Notes: generated by a model not told the origin, from the sequence alone. A stretch of DNA of 64,000 nt from Virgibacillus_N oceani_A (GCA_041521345.1 JBGOHB010000007.1); one strand, 5' to 3'; positions 51,845 through 60,374 are shown, counted from the first letter of the stretch. Made by a program: numbers and translations.

Positions 51845-53452
51845 ATGAATATTGGAAAGTCTATTGTTGCAGGAGCATCTATACTTGCGTTGTCTATCGC
51901 CCCTTTACAGTCTGTATTTACATCGGCAGAGAACCCATCTTCCGATAATGACCATGAAGCAGTGCAAAATGTCATTTTTATGATTCCAGATGGCTACGCA
52001 ACGAGTTATTCATCGAATTATCGTTTGTATAAAGAAGGTGATGAACCAATATGGGATGACATGCTTACCGGAATGATGAAAACTGTTTCTGCTGATAACG
52101 CTATTACAGATTCTGCAGCTGCAGGGACCGCAATGGCGACAGGGAAAAAAACAAACAATGGCATGATAAGTATGTCTCCGGACGGTGAAGAACTGGAAAC
52201 CATATTGGAAGCGTCTAAAGATGCGGGGAAATCTGCAGGGATAGTGGCTACTTCAACTATTACCCATGCGACCCCGGCAGTGTTTGCTTCACATACGGAA
52301 GCACGTAATGACGAACACTTAATTGCACCCCAATTTTTAGATAATGAAGTCGATGTTATTTTCGGAGGCGGAAAAAATATTTTTCTTCCTGATTCTGAGG
52401 GTGGAGAACAAGATGAGCGCCATTTAATTAATGAATTTAAAGAAGCTGGTTATCAGTTTGTAGAGAATAGGGATGAATTACTGGAAAATGAGTCTGATAA
52501 AGTGCTTGGTTTATTTGCTGATGATGCTTTGGCACCCGAGTTAGAGCGTGATCAAACTGACGAACCGAGTCTAGCAGAGATGACAGAATCTGCGATTGAA
52601 GCACTCGACCAGAATGATGAAGGTTTCTTTTTAATGGTAGAGGGAAGCCAGATCGATTGGGCGGGTCATGCCAATGATGCAGCTTGGGCGATGAGTGATA
52701 CAGAAGCTTTTGAAGAAGCAGTTACTACTGCTGTCGAGTATGCGGATCAGGATGGAGAGACGCTCATTGTGATGGCTGGAGATCATGATACAGGCGGAAT
52801 GACTGTAGGTGGTTATGACACAGGGGATACGCAGTTAGAGATCCTCCATGATGTAGAAAATACCGGCGGTTATATTGCTGGTCAATTGAATAGCGATAGA
52901 AGCAATGTAAGAGATATTATGATCGAATATGCAAATATTGAAATCACAAATGATGAAGAGGAAGCCATTAGAACTTCCGATGCACCGGACCTGGAAATTA
53001 ACCATATCATCAGTAATTACGCAGGGGTGGGTTGGTCAAGCTATAGCCACACCGGTCAAGAGGTTCCGCTTTTTGCTTACGGCCAAGAATCTGATTTATT
53101 CACAGGGCTCTTAGATAACACGGATATACCTAAATTAATGGCTGAAGCAATGGATATTTCTTTAGGGGATGCGCAAGAACCAGTTGAACCTTCTGTCGAA
53201 CAAATGCAAACACAGGTTGATGAATTTTCAGCTGATGGAGATATTGCAAATGAGGAAACAGCCAGGCATTTGCAGACACACTTAACTTCTGTAGGTCATT
53301 ATGAAGAAACCGGATCAACAGATAAAGCCCTTAAACATATGAATGGCTTTAAAACGTTATTGGGACAGCAGAAAGAGAATGAATTAATTTCAGAGAATGC
53401 ATATGACTCCCTTCATAAAGGGGCAGATGGCCTGATTGAACAATGGGGATAG
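51845..53452 (+). CDS. Secreted alkaline phosphatase with C-terminal FIMAH domain
   Basis: Phosphate-scavenging metalloenzyme, 535 aa. Signal peptide at 1-27 (SIVAGASILALSIAPLQSVFTSA). The catalytic domain has VIFMIPDGYATSY (first metal ligand), nucleophile Ser in AITDSAAAGTAMATGKKT, MVEGSQIDWAGHANDA, VMAGDHDTGGM and SSYSHTGQEVPLFAYG. Residues 455-535 form a helical FIMAH domain (ANEETARHLQTHLTSVGHYEETGSTDKALKHMNGF, then ISENAYDSLHKGADGLIEQW), probably a surface or envelope attachment module. The same domain ends the peptidase at 57207. AAGGAGG precedes the ATG; no Pho box was sought in detail. Confidence 0.92.
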   Translation: MNIGKSIVAGASILALSIAPLQSVFTSAENPSSDNDHEAVQNVIFMIPDGYATSYSSNYRLYKEGDEPIWDDMLTGMMKTVSADNAITDSAAAGTAMATGKKTNNGMISMSPDGEELETILEASKDAGKSAGIVATSTITHATPAVFASHTEARNDEHLIAPQFLDNEVDVIFGGGKNIFLPDSEGGEQDERHLINEFKEAGYQFVENRDELLENESDKVLGLFADDALAPELERDQTDEPSLAEMTESAIEALDQNDEGFFLMVEGSQIDWAGHANDAAWAMSDTEAFEEAVTTAVEYADQDGETLIVMAGDHDTGGMTVGGYDTGDTQLEILHDVENTGGYIAGQLNSDRSNVRDIMIEYANIEITNDEEEAIRTSDAPDLEINHIISNYAGVGWSSYSHTGQEVPLFAYGQESDLFTGLLDNTDIPKLMAEAMDISLGDAQEPVEPSVEQMQTQVDEFSADGDIANEETARHLQTHLTSVGHYEETGSTDKALKHMNGFKTLLGQQKENELISENAYDSLHKGADGLIEQWG

Positions 53453-53471
53453 TGATTTAGATTTAACAAGA

Positions 53472-53518
53472 AACATCCCTTGCAGCAGAATGTGAATTGC
53501 TGCAAGGGATGTTTTTTT
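53472..53518 (+). terminator. Rho-independent terminator of the alkaline phosphatase gene
   Basis: Perfect 16-bp stem AACATCCCTTGCAGCA/TGCTGCAAGGGATGTT with a 10-nt loop and seven T. The strongest terminator in the window. Confidence 0.95.
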
Positions 53519-53575
53519 ACAACAAAAAATAGATTTAAAGCAAGCGTGAAAGCCGAATCAAAGTTTTATTTCCTC

Positions 53576-53637
53576 AGCATTTAACGCAGTCCCAAATCTT
53601 TTCGGTGGGACGAGCATTTGCGCAGCCCCAGGCATCC
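53576..53637 (-). repeat. Post-stop repeat, partly duplicated copy
   Basis: Minus strand GATGCCTGGGGCTGCGC, CTCGTCCCACCG and AAAAGATTTGGGACTGCG, then a second TTAAATGCT block. Begins about 5 nt behind the stop of the DUF2200 gene and reads in its sense. Confidence 0.65.
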
Positions 53638-53639
53638 AA

Positions 53640-53990
53640 TCATTTCCGCAAAATCTTCTCCATTGTCTTTCCCTTTGCTAACTCATCGATTAGCTTATCC
53701 AAATAGCGAATTTCCTGCATCGTTGGTTCTTCGATATCTTCAACGCGGACACCGCAGATCACACCTTTGATCAAAGCTCTCGAAGGATGCAGCCCGGGAG
53801 CTTCTGAAAAAAAGGTCTCAAAGTCCGTCTGTTTTTCCAGCTGCGTTTCTAACGCTTCCTGGTTATATCCAGTCAACCAACGGATAATTTCATCTACTTC
53901 TGATTTCGTACGCCCTTTTTTCTCCGCCTTCGTCACATAATGGGGATAAACTTTTGCGACACTCATTGTATAAATCTTATGTTTGGTCAT
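53640..53990 (-). CDS. DUF2200 family protein
   Basis: 116 aa: KHKIYTMSVAKVYPHYVTKAEKKGRTKSEVDEIIRWLTGYNQEALE, then FFSEAPGLHPSRALIKGVICGVRVEDIEEPTMQEIRYLDKLIDELAKG. This is the full-length DUF2200 pattern (LHPNRxLIKGVICGxRVExIEDPLM). Function unknown; the family is common in Firmicutes and Bacteroidetes as a single gene. GAGGATGTATCATG sits at the start. Confidence 0.88.
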   Translation of the reverse strand: MTKHKIYTMSVAKVYPHYVTKAEKKGRTKSEVDEIIRWLTGYNQEALETQLEKQTDFETFFSEAPGLHPSRALIKGVICGVRVEDIEEPTMQEIRYLDKLIDELAKGKTMEKILRK

Positions 53991-54125
53991 GATACATCCT
54001 CGTTTATAAGTTTTCCTTTATTCTATCATAAAAAACAGATAGGTTTGTCGATGGATAAGAATCAAAGTATGTTAAAATTTATAAAACATAAGTAGTGTAG
54101 TTTCTGAGAATGAGAGGGATAATAA

Positions 54126-54605
54126 ATGCATATTCGTGAAATGGATGAAAAGGACAATCAAGCCATGGAACAAATCATCAAACGTTCATTGGAGTCATTT
54201 ACCTTGGATATCCCGGGCACCGCCTATTTTGACCCCCAACTAAGCAGGCTAAGGCAATTTTACAAAAAACTGCCAAATGCAAGGTACTGGGTTGCAGTGA
54301 ATAATGAAAATGAGGTGGTAGGTGGCGTAGGTATTGCCCCGTTTGCAGGAAAGCCAGAGACTTGCGAACTGCAAAAGCTTTATATTACACCGGCATACCA
54401 AGGCAGGGGATTTGCTAAAAAATTGATGAAAACAGCACTCGACTTTGCGGGCAATCATTATACATACTGTTATTTGGAAACAATGGAGAAGCTCCAGACA
54501 TCCAACCGTCTCTACAGCCAATTAGGTTTCCGAGAACTTGACAGCGCACTGGAAGGATCCGAGCATGGTACAATGGATACCTGGTTTTTAAAAAATTTAT
54601 CGTAA
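54126..54605 (+). CDS. GNAT-family N-acetyltransferase
   Basis: 159 aa acetyl-CoA-dependent transferase. N-terminal MHIREMDEKDNQAMEQIIKRSLESF, central beta strand VAVNNENEVVGGVGIAPF, the acetyl-CoA loop in LQKLYITPAYQGRGFAKKLMKTALDFA (Q-x-x-G-x-G/A), and LETMEKLQTSNRLYSQLGFRELD. Substrate unknown. GAGAGGGAT precedes the ATG. Confidence 0.88.
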   Translation: MHIREMDEKDNQAMEQIIKRSLESFTLDIPGTAYFDPQLSRLRQFYKKLPNARYWVAVNNENEVVGGVGIAPFAGKPETCELQKLYITPAYQGRGFAKKLMKTALDFAGNHYTYCYLETMEKLQTSNRLYSQLGFRELDSALEGSEHGTMDTWFLKNLS

Positions 54606-54643
54606 AAAGCTGCCACCCCCCCCATTCTCGATTAAAAAAACTT

Positions 54644-54711
54644 CGATAATTTTCGGGAAGTGACATCTTTACGATCGGGCGAGCATTCAGCGCAGCCCCA
54701 GGCACTGCTAT
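54644..54711 (-). repeat. Post-stop repeat, third full copy
   Basis: Minus strand AGTGCCTGGGGCTGCGC, TGAATGCTCGCCCGATCG, TAAAGATGTCACTTCCCGAAA. It begins about 30 nt behind the stop of the gene ending at 54741 and reads in its sense. Confidence 0.7.
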
Positions 54712-54740
54712 ACTAAACTTGAGAAGGGACAGTGCTTTTT

Positions 54741-56096
54741 CTATACTGTCTGTTTCCCACTCAGCTGATGTTTCTCCATAAATCCATTCAATACTTCGTT
54801 TAGATCCGGACCATCGATTTCATTTAAATCATAGTGCACCCGTGTAGTCGGTTTATTGATGGAAATAACACGGCTCAAGTCGATTGGTGTACCGATAATT
54901 ACCGCATCGCAATCTGCCTGGTTAATCGTATCTTCCAAATCCTGCAGCTGCTGCTCTCCGTACCCCATTGCCGGCAATACATTACCGATATGGTCGTATT
55001 TGTTCAGCGTATTTTTCAGTGTACCTGCCGCATATGGACGCGGGTCAACAATCTCCTTGGCACCAAGACGTTCCGCTGCCACAGTCCCTGCACCCAGTTT
55101 CATTTCCCCATGTGTCAGGGTCGGTCCGTCTTCCACGATTAACACACGTTTTCCGGTAATGCTGTCCGGCTGATCTACCGTGATCGTCGACTCTGCTTTT
55201 ATAATCGTGCTGTTAGGATTGGTGGCCTTAACATTATTTTCCACCGTTTGAACAGCTGCTTCTTCTGCACTATCCACTTTGTTAATAATATTCACATCAC
55301 TTGTTCTCAAGTTCACTTCCCCCGGGTAATATTTCAGCTCATGACCAGGGCGATGCGGGTCAAGCACGTTAATTGCCAAATCAGCGTCAAAGAAAGAGAA
55401 ATCATTATTCCCGCCATCCCATAAAATAACGTCACAGCCATCCGGGTCATTTTCAGCCGCTGCTAAAATTTCCGCATAATCCACACCGGCATACACAATA
55501 TTTCCGCGTGCCACATGTGGCTCATACTCTTCCATTTCTTCAATGGTACAGTTATGTTTCTTCAGGTCCTCGACATTTGCAAAACGCTGCACCCGCTGTG
55601 CATTTAAATCCCCGTAAGGCATTGGATGTCTCACAGCAATTACTTTTAAGCCCTGCTCCAGGAGATTTTCAATGACCTTCCTTGATGTTTGGCTTTTCCC
55701 GGTTCCCGTTCGTACCGCACAAACGGAAATAACCGGCTTTTTGCTTTTTAACATCGTTTGGTTTGGACCGAGCAATGTGAAGCTGGCACCAGCTGCATTA
55801 ACGATCGCACTCATGCCCATCACCGTATCATAACTCACATCACTATATGCAAAAACACATTCATCTACCTGGTGTTCTTTTACCAATTCCGGTAATTGCT
55901 CCTGTGGATAGATTGGTATTCCATCCGGATACAATTCACCTGCCAATTCAGCCGGATATTTCCGCCCATCGATATCTGGAATTTGTGCCGCTGTAAAAGC
56001 AACTACATTATATGTCCCATTATCACGATAATACGTGTTAAAATTGTGAAAGTCTCTGCCTGCCGCGCCAATAATAATAACATTCTTTCTTTCCAT
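54741..56096 (-). CDS. Cyclic 2,3-diphosphoglycerate synthetase-like P-loop protein
   Basis: 451 aa, annotated in relatives as cyclic-2,3-diphosphoglycerate synthetase or GTPase. N-terminal Rossmann-like part NVIIIGAAGRDFHNFNTYYRDN, then a P-loop SVCAVRTGTGKSQTSRKVIENL (residues about 145-165), RHPMPYGDLNAQRVQRF, ILWDGGNNDFSFFDADLAINVLDPHRPGHE, VIIVEDGPTLTHGEMKLGAGTVAA. In methanogens the enzyme makes a thermoprotectant solute; whether bacterial members make cyclic diphosphoglycerate is not established. A compatible-solute role would suit a halotolerant host but is speculation. Confidence 0.85.
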   Translation of the reverse strand: MERKNVIIIGAAGRDFHNFNTYYRDNGTYNVVAFTAAQIPDIDGRKYPAELAGELYPDGIPIYPQEQLPELVKEHQVDECVFAYSDVSYDTVMGMSAIVNAAGASFTLLGPNQTMLKSKKPVISVCAVRTGTGKSQTSRKVIENLLEQGLKVIAVRHPMPYGDLNAQRVQRFANVEDLKKHNCTIEEMEEYEPHVARGNIVYAGVDYAEILAAAENDPDGCDVILWDGGNNDFSFFDADLAINVLDPHRPGHELKYYPGEVNLRTSDVNIINKVDSAEEAAVQTVENNVKATNPNSTIIKAESTITVDQPDSITGKRVLIVEDGPTLTHGEMKLGAGTVAAERLGAKEIVDPRPYAAGTLKNTLNKYDHIGNVLPAMGYGEQQLQDLEDTINQADCDAVIIGTPIDLSRVISINKPTTRVHYDLNEIDGPDLNEVLNGFMEKHQLSGKQTV

Positions 56097-56287
56097 AGCA
56101 ATCGCTCCCGTTATTAAAAGTTGATTATAATTATAACTAAAAATGTATAATTATGCAATGGTGCCTTTAAACTTTTTTGGTGCCTGGATAAAGACGGCCA
56201 TGATACCCCTTCCTCCGCCCCACGTTCATTCCCAAGCAAGTTTGGGGAAACACCTTATACAAATTATATGGGAAGGTTGGGATAAAC

Positions 56288-56701
56288 ATGAAGGCTGTAA
56301 CATTTCAGGAAAAGTGGCCAGGAAGCAAAAAAAGGGGATCGTGTCGTTATTCCATTCAACGACGGGTGCGGTGATTGTTTCTTTTGCAACCACCAGATGG
56401 AAAGCCAGTGCGATAACTCCAATCCACACGGGGAACCCGGCGGCTTATTCGGATTTGGCGGTGATTTCGGGAATCATCCCGGCGGCCAGGCAGAATATTT
56501 ACGCGTTCCTTATGCAGACTTTACGTCATTTAAAGTGCCTGCATCAAATGAATTGGAAGATGAACAGCTATTATTATCTGACGTGATCCCTACTTCCTGT
56601 TGGAGCGTGGAACATAGCAACGTTAAAAAGGGGATACGGTCATTGTACTGGGCAGTGGTCCTATTGGGCTGATGACACAAAAATTCGCCTGGCTGAAGGG
56701 A
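56288..56701 (+). pseudogene. Zinc-dependent alcohol dehydrogenase (MDR family), truncated and frameshifted
   Basis: Starts MKAVTFQ, then skips the catalytic N-terminal region and resumes at KKGDRVVIPFNDGCGDCFFCNHQMESQCDN, where all four structural-zinc Cys are retained. HPGGQAEYLRVPYADFTSFKVP and LLLSDVIPTSCWSVEHSNVKKG follow. A single G is lost near 56630, after which the frame continues TVIVLGSGPIGLMTQKFAWLKG and stops matching. About 80 codons are deleted near the start, and the cofactor domain is missing beyond its first helix. Close to the glutathione-independent formaldehyde dehydrogenase-like subgroup. Confidence 0.85.
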
Positions 56702-56757
56702 GTAAAACAGGACACAAATTATACAAAATAAGGGTCTAAAAAAATCTCCCACAAGTA

Positions 56758-56858
56758 CTTGACTCAATCCAATTTTTCCGAAAGGTTGATACGCAAAGCT
56801 ACAGACCTAAAGGATTAACTTTACTCCCACGGTGGCTGAGCTACCTCAATTTGGAGGT
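56758..56858 (+). ncRNA. Probable cyclic di-GMP-I (GEMM-I) riboswitch
   Basis: Leader RNA of the sinI-like gene. It has the conserved core ATACGCAAAGC (56789-56799) preceded by a stem with a GNRA loop, CCGAAAGG (56778-56785), and followed by TACAGACCTAAAGG and the 3' half ACGGTGGCTGAGCTACC (56829-56845). That arrangement fits the GEMM-I aptamer (ACGCAAAGC ... CCTAA ... GCC-G-GTTACC). Directly after it, ACCTC (56843-56847) can pair with GAGGT (56854-56858), the Shine-Dalgarno of sinI, so ligand binding could control translation. The usual GGCAAA segment 5' of the first stem is not clear, so the class assignment is probable, not certain. Confidence 0.6.
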
Positions 56859-56866
56859 TAATTAAC

Positions 56867-57025
56867 ATGGTTAAACAACAAGATTCTGTAAAGTTACGTC
56901 ATCTTGATGAAGAATGGATTGAATTGACGAGAACTGCAAAGCACAATGGGCTTACACTGACGGAAATTCGATGTATTCTGAATAACTTAAAATACGCGTC
57001 AATAAATAAATCTAGAACAGGATAA
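56867..57025 (+). CDS. SinI-like anti-repressor
   Basis: 52-residue protein too short for routine gene calling. It reads MVKQQDSVKLRHLDEEWIEL and then TRTAKHNGLTLTEIRCILNN, matching the SinI pattern L-D-x-E-W-x-E-L-x3-A-K-x8-E-I-R-x2-L. SinI binds the master biofilm repressor SinR and lifts repression of matrix genes such as tasA. GGAGGTTAATTAAC precedes the ATG. No SinR is adjacent, unlike B. subtilis sinIR. The c-di-GMP-type leader RNA in front of it is not part of the B. subtilis system. Confidence 0.8.
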   Translation: MVKQQDSVKLRHLDEEWIELTRTAKHNGLTLTEIRCILNNLKYASINKSRTG

Positions 57026-57112
57026 TTTTTGGCCCGTATGAATACAAGCGCATCAAGTTCTGAGGAAATGAAGATTCCCTAGTACCAATTTGCAAAAAAT
57101 AAAATAAAAACG

Positions 57113-57134
57113 GAGAGGTATATTACTACCTCTC
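57113..57134 (-). terminator. Terminator of the carboxypeptidase gene
   Basis: 8-bp stem GAGAGGTA/TACCTCTC with a 6-nt loop, followed on the minus strand by CGTTTTTATTTTATTTTTT. It may also stop the convergent sinI transcript. Confidence 0.85.
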
Positions 57135-57206
57135 GATTAATAATTGGCTAAATAAATATACGTCATGGATTTTGCATGCATGGATGAGTAATCTTCACCT
57201 ATTCAT

Positions 57207-58655
57207 CTAATCTATTAAATGACTTTCACCTAGAATGGAAAGTATGGATGCCTCTGTTGTGCCTTGCCACCTATCAAGTAAAAGATCTGCATCACTGTTG
57301 AGTCTTCTATAAGCTTCATTACCAATGGAGCCTTGATCTTGCTGGTGATCAAGTAAAACTTTAAAACCATTTAAATGCCTGACCATTTTCCCGGCATCTT
57401 CTTGCTGTTCATAAATTTCCAGCGCAGCTAAATGGTTATCTAATATACGCGCATCACTGGCATTCTCAAATTGGCCTTCTTCTGTAAAGCGCCCCATCAC
57501 AACATCCCTCATATCAGTAATGTTGTCTGTCCAATACCTGGGGATTTCTGTAGCAAAATCATCACCATTCAAATCATTAATAGACCCGTCAGCCATGGCA
57601 GCAATCATCCCCCATAACCCGTTTTCCACACGATCTACCAGGTCTTGATCATAGCGATATTGAGGCTGTTGACCAGGCATTTCGAATAGGACAGTTGCTG
57701 AACCATTAAGCGCGAATGAAGATCTGGCTTGTCCAGGAAAATCACGTTCCTGAAAAGCGATATACTGAGCTACACCAGTCTCCTCTTTATCTGAGAACTC
57801 CTGCACCCCAAGCGCCGCAGCTAATGCATAACGTTTTGATTTATCCATATCCAATGGATAATCATCATATTTTGTGCTATCGTCCGGTCCTAATGGCGGA
57901 GGGTCTATCGCAATGGTGACTTCCTCACTTGATTTATTAAGCTTCGGTGTCCCCATGTGGTGAAGATCTATAAAAAGCTCTACTACACCGAACTCTTCTT
58001 GCAGCTCCACGTAAAGATCTCTCATCATTTGAGACTCTGGCGTTATGAAGAATCCAAAATCAAGTGTGTTTCCAGGTAAATCTTCTGCTGCAACTTCATA
58101 GTCTAAGTCAGCATGAAAATCACGGTTGATATCAAAGCCGCCATTCCTTTGATTATAGTACCAGGCAGGATCAGCACCTTCTAAATGCGGGTAAGTAGAA
58201 ACTACATCATCCCACGGAAAGATACTATGTCTTTGCGGTATCTCGAGGCCATCCACGTTTAAGCGTGGAAGGGTAACTATAGTCACCTCGTCACGAACTA
58301 ATTGAGCGAATGAGTCATCACTGGTTCCAAGGTAATCCAGTATTTCCACAATTGCCTCGGCACCGCTTTTCTCATTACCATGGATGCTGCTGTTAATATA
58401 TATTACTTGGTCTCCTGTACCTACACGGGCAGACATTATTTCATTTCCTTGCTGTGAAAACCCAGCAACATCAACCTCTACCCTTCCATCACTAGCTTCC
58501 TCGATGTCGTCTAGCTTTTGAAGAAATTCATCATTGGTCATCCAATCTCTTTCCGTATCAGCCGATGCTTCACTCACTGGAACCAACACAATCAGGAAAA
58601 TTGCAGCAAAAAACATACATTGTTTCCAGATATTTTTCTTCATCATAGTCTCCAT
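57207..58655 (-). CDS. Secreted M14-family zinc carboxypeptidase with C-terminal FIMAH domain
   Basis: Metallopeptidase exported by an N-terminal signal (KQCMFFAAIFLIVLVPVSEASA). Zinc ligands: His and Glu in YINSSIHGNEKSGAEAIVEI, and His in VVELFIDLHHMGTPKLNK; the general-base Glu is in ATVLFEMPGQQPQ. TLPRLNVDGLE and RNGGFDINRDFH are the usual substrate-pocket stretches. The last 80 residues (SDARILDNHLAALEIYEQQEDAGKMVRHLNGFKVLLDHQ, IGNEAYRRLNSDADLLLDRW) are a FIMAH domain as in the phosphatase at 51845. Three ATGs in a row follow GGAGG; the one at 58655 has the best spacing. Confidence 0.9.
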   Translation of the reverse strand: METMMKKNIWKQCMFFAAIFLIVLVPVSEASADTERDWMTNDEFLQKLDDIEEASDGRVEVDVAGFSQQGNEIMSARVGTGDQVIYINSSIHGNEKSGAEAIVEILDYLGTSDDSFAQLVRDEVTIVTLPRLNVDGLEIPQRHSIFPWDDVVSTYPHLEGADPAWYYNQRNGGFDINRDFHADLDYEVAAEDLPGNTLDFGFFITPESQMMRDLYVELQEEFGVVELFIDLHHMGTPKLNKSSEEVTIAIDPPPLGPDDSTKYDDYPLDMDKSKRYALAAALGVQEFSDKEETGVAQYIAFQERDFPGQARSSFALNGSATVLFEMPGQQPQYRYDQDLVDRVENGLWGMIAAMADGSINDLNGDDFATEIPRYWTDNITDMRDVVMGRFTEEGQFENASDARILDNHLAALEIYEQQEDAGKMVRHLNGFKVLLDHQQDQGSIGNEAYRRLNSDADLLLDRWQGTTEASILSILGESHLID

Positions 58656-58865
58656 CATCATATCCTCCTTAAAATTTCACAAAATGTGTATTAGTAACAA
58701 ATACAGCAGTTTTACGATGTATCCCTATAATATATTTTCATAGATTCCCTCCCTGTTATTTAAGCGTTTCTATTATGCCTAGTATCATAGATGTGTTTAT
58801 ACACTTTGAATAAAATAAATATACAATAGACTGAAAATAGTCTGAGATTAAAGAGCGAGAATATC

Positions 58866-60119
58866 TTATTCAGCCTTTCTTTTAGCTTCCTCTTCAGCTT
58901 CCACATATCTTGACTGCCCTTTAAGTTCCCCTTCCGTACCTGCTACAACTACGGAAGCAGAAGCATCTCCAATGATGTTAACCGTTGTCCTGAACATATC
59001 AAGGATACGATCAATACCAGCGATTAAAGCAATTCCCTCAAGCGGCATGCCAATCGTCGTTAAAACCATTGCAAGCATAATCATTCCAGCACCTGGCACC
59101 CCTGCCGTACCAATGGAAGCGAGAACCGTCATAATGACGACTGTAGCAAGTTGCATTATCGTTAATTCGAGACCATAGAACTGAGCAATAAAGACAACGG
59201 CAACCCCTTGATAAATAGCTGTTCCATCCATGTTGACTGTTGCTCCTAATGGCAGGACGAAACTACTTATTTTATTGGATACGCCTAAATTTTCCTGTGT
59301 ATTTTTCATCGTTACTGGCAATGTACCTGCGCTGCTCGCTGTACTGAATGCAACAACAGCAGCCGGTATAATCCCTTTAAAGAACTTGAGTGGATTCATT
59401 TTTGCAAATACTTTTACGGCTGAAGAATAAACGAATATCGCATGTAACAGACAAGCAATCCCTACTGCTAAAATAACTTTTGAAAGCGGCAACAATACCG
59501 ATGCTCCATACTGCCCAATAATCGGTGCAACAAGCCCTAGAACCCCAATTGGTGCAAAACGCATGATGACACTCGTGACCCAAAACATGATTTCAGCAAA
59601 GCCATCAAAAAAGCGATGAACAGGATCAGCCTTTTTTCCGACAACTGTAATGGCCAACCCAATAAAGATGGCAAAGAAAATAATTTGCAGAATATTACCC
59701 TCTGTTAAAGCGCCAAATGGATTTTCAGGCACGATATTAAGAAATGTTTGAATAACTCCTTCTGATTCATTCACTTGTACTTCCTCTGTTGATGATACGT
59801 CGATGGATAAGCCTTCACCTGGTGATATAATAAACGCTAAACCCAATCCAATGGTAATAGCCACAGCTGTTGTCATTAAATAATAACCAATTGTTTTTGA
59901 GCCGACTCTTCCTAATGATTTCATGTCACCAATGCTTGCTATTCCAATAACAAGCGTAGCAAGAATTAATGGCGCAATAATGAAATTAATCAAGCGTAAA
60001 AATAAATCGCCTAATGGGGCTAATATTTCAATTGATTCACCAAAAATGATCCCAAGAATGATGGCAATGACAAATGCAATTAAAATTTGCATCAATAAAT
60101 TCCCTTTTAAAATCTTCAT
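58866..60119 (-). CDS. Dicarboxylate/glutamate:cation symporter (DAACS family)
   Basis: 417-aa trimeric-type symporter related to GltP/GltT/DctA. Eight helices and two re-entrant loops; the substrate loop STASSAGTLPVTMKNTQENLGV, the NMDGT sodium-site motif in LPLGATVNMDGTAIYQGVAVVFIAQ, and ASIGTAGVPGAGMIMLAMVLTTIGMPLEGIALIAGIDRILDMFRTTVNIIGDASAS are all present. Divergent from a GlnK/GlnL-like two-component system, which suggests that system senses the same amino acid, glutamate/aspartate or glutamine. Confidence 0.94.
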   Translation of the reverse strand: MKILKGNLLMQILIAFVIAIILGIIFGESIEILAPLGDLFLRLINFIIAPLILATLVIGIASIGDMKSLGRVGSKTIGYYLMTTAVAITIGLGLAFIISPGEGLSIDVSSTEEVQVNESEGVIQTFLNIVPENPFGALTEGNILQIIFFAIFIGLAITVVGKKADPVHRFFDGFAEIMFWVTSVIMRFAPIGVLGLVAPIIGQYGASVLLPLSKVILAVGIACLLHAIFVYSSAVKVFAKMNPLKFFKGIIPAAVVAFSTASSAGTLPVTMKNTQENLGVSNKISSFVLPLGATVNMDGTAIYQGVAVVFIAQFYGLELTIMQLATVVIMTVLASIGTAGVPGAGMIMLAMVLTTIGMPLEGIALIAGIDRILDMFRTTVNIIGDASASVVVAGTEGELKGQSRYVEAEEEAKRKAE

Positions 60120-60307
60120 AATTCCCCTTCCCCTGTTATTAAATTTTTCTTAGCATTACTTCGTTCCCGTTCCATCTACCCTCCCTATTAAATATAGAGA
60201 CGCTCCAAAATCAAAAAGTAATCGCTTACTTTTTCAGATAGCCTAAATATTTAGAAATATTTGGAATTCATTTACATTAATAGATTCTTTCTGCTATTAT
60301 AAAATGT

Positions 60308-60335
60308 AAACTACACCAATAAACGGAAAACTACA
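60308..60335 (+). promoter_or_regulatory. Direct repeat AAACTACA, possible response-regulator site
   Basis: AAACTACA occurs at 60308-60315 and 60328-60335, exactly 20 bp apart, in the divergent region between the symporter and the kinase genes. Two helical turns of spacing suit a dimeric response regulator; in B. subtilis GlnL also binds a direct repeat. Assignment is inference. Confidence 0.4.
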
Positions 60336-60374
60336 AAAAAACGTATTTTGAATTTTTAAGGAGGCAATAATATA

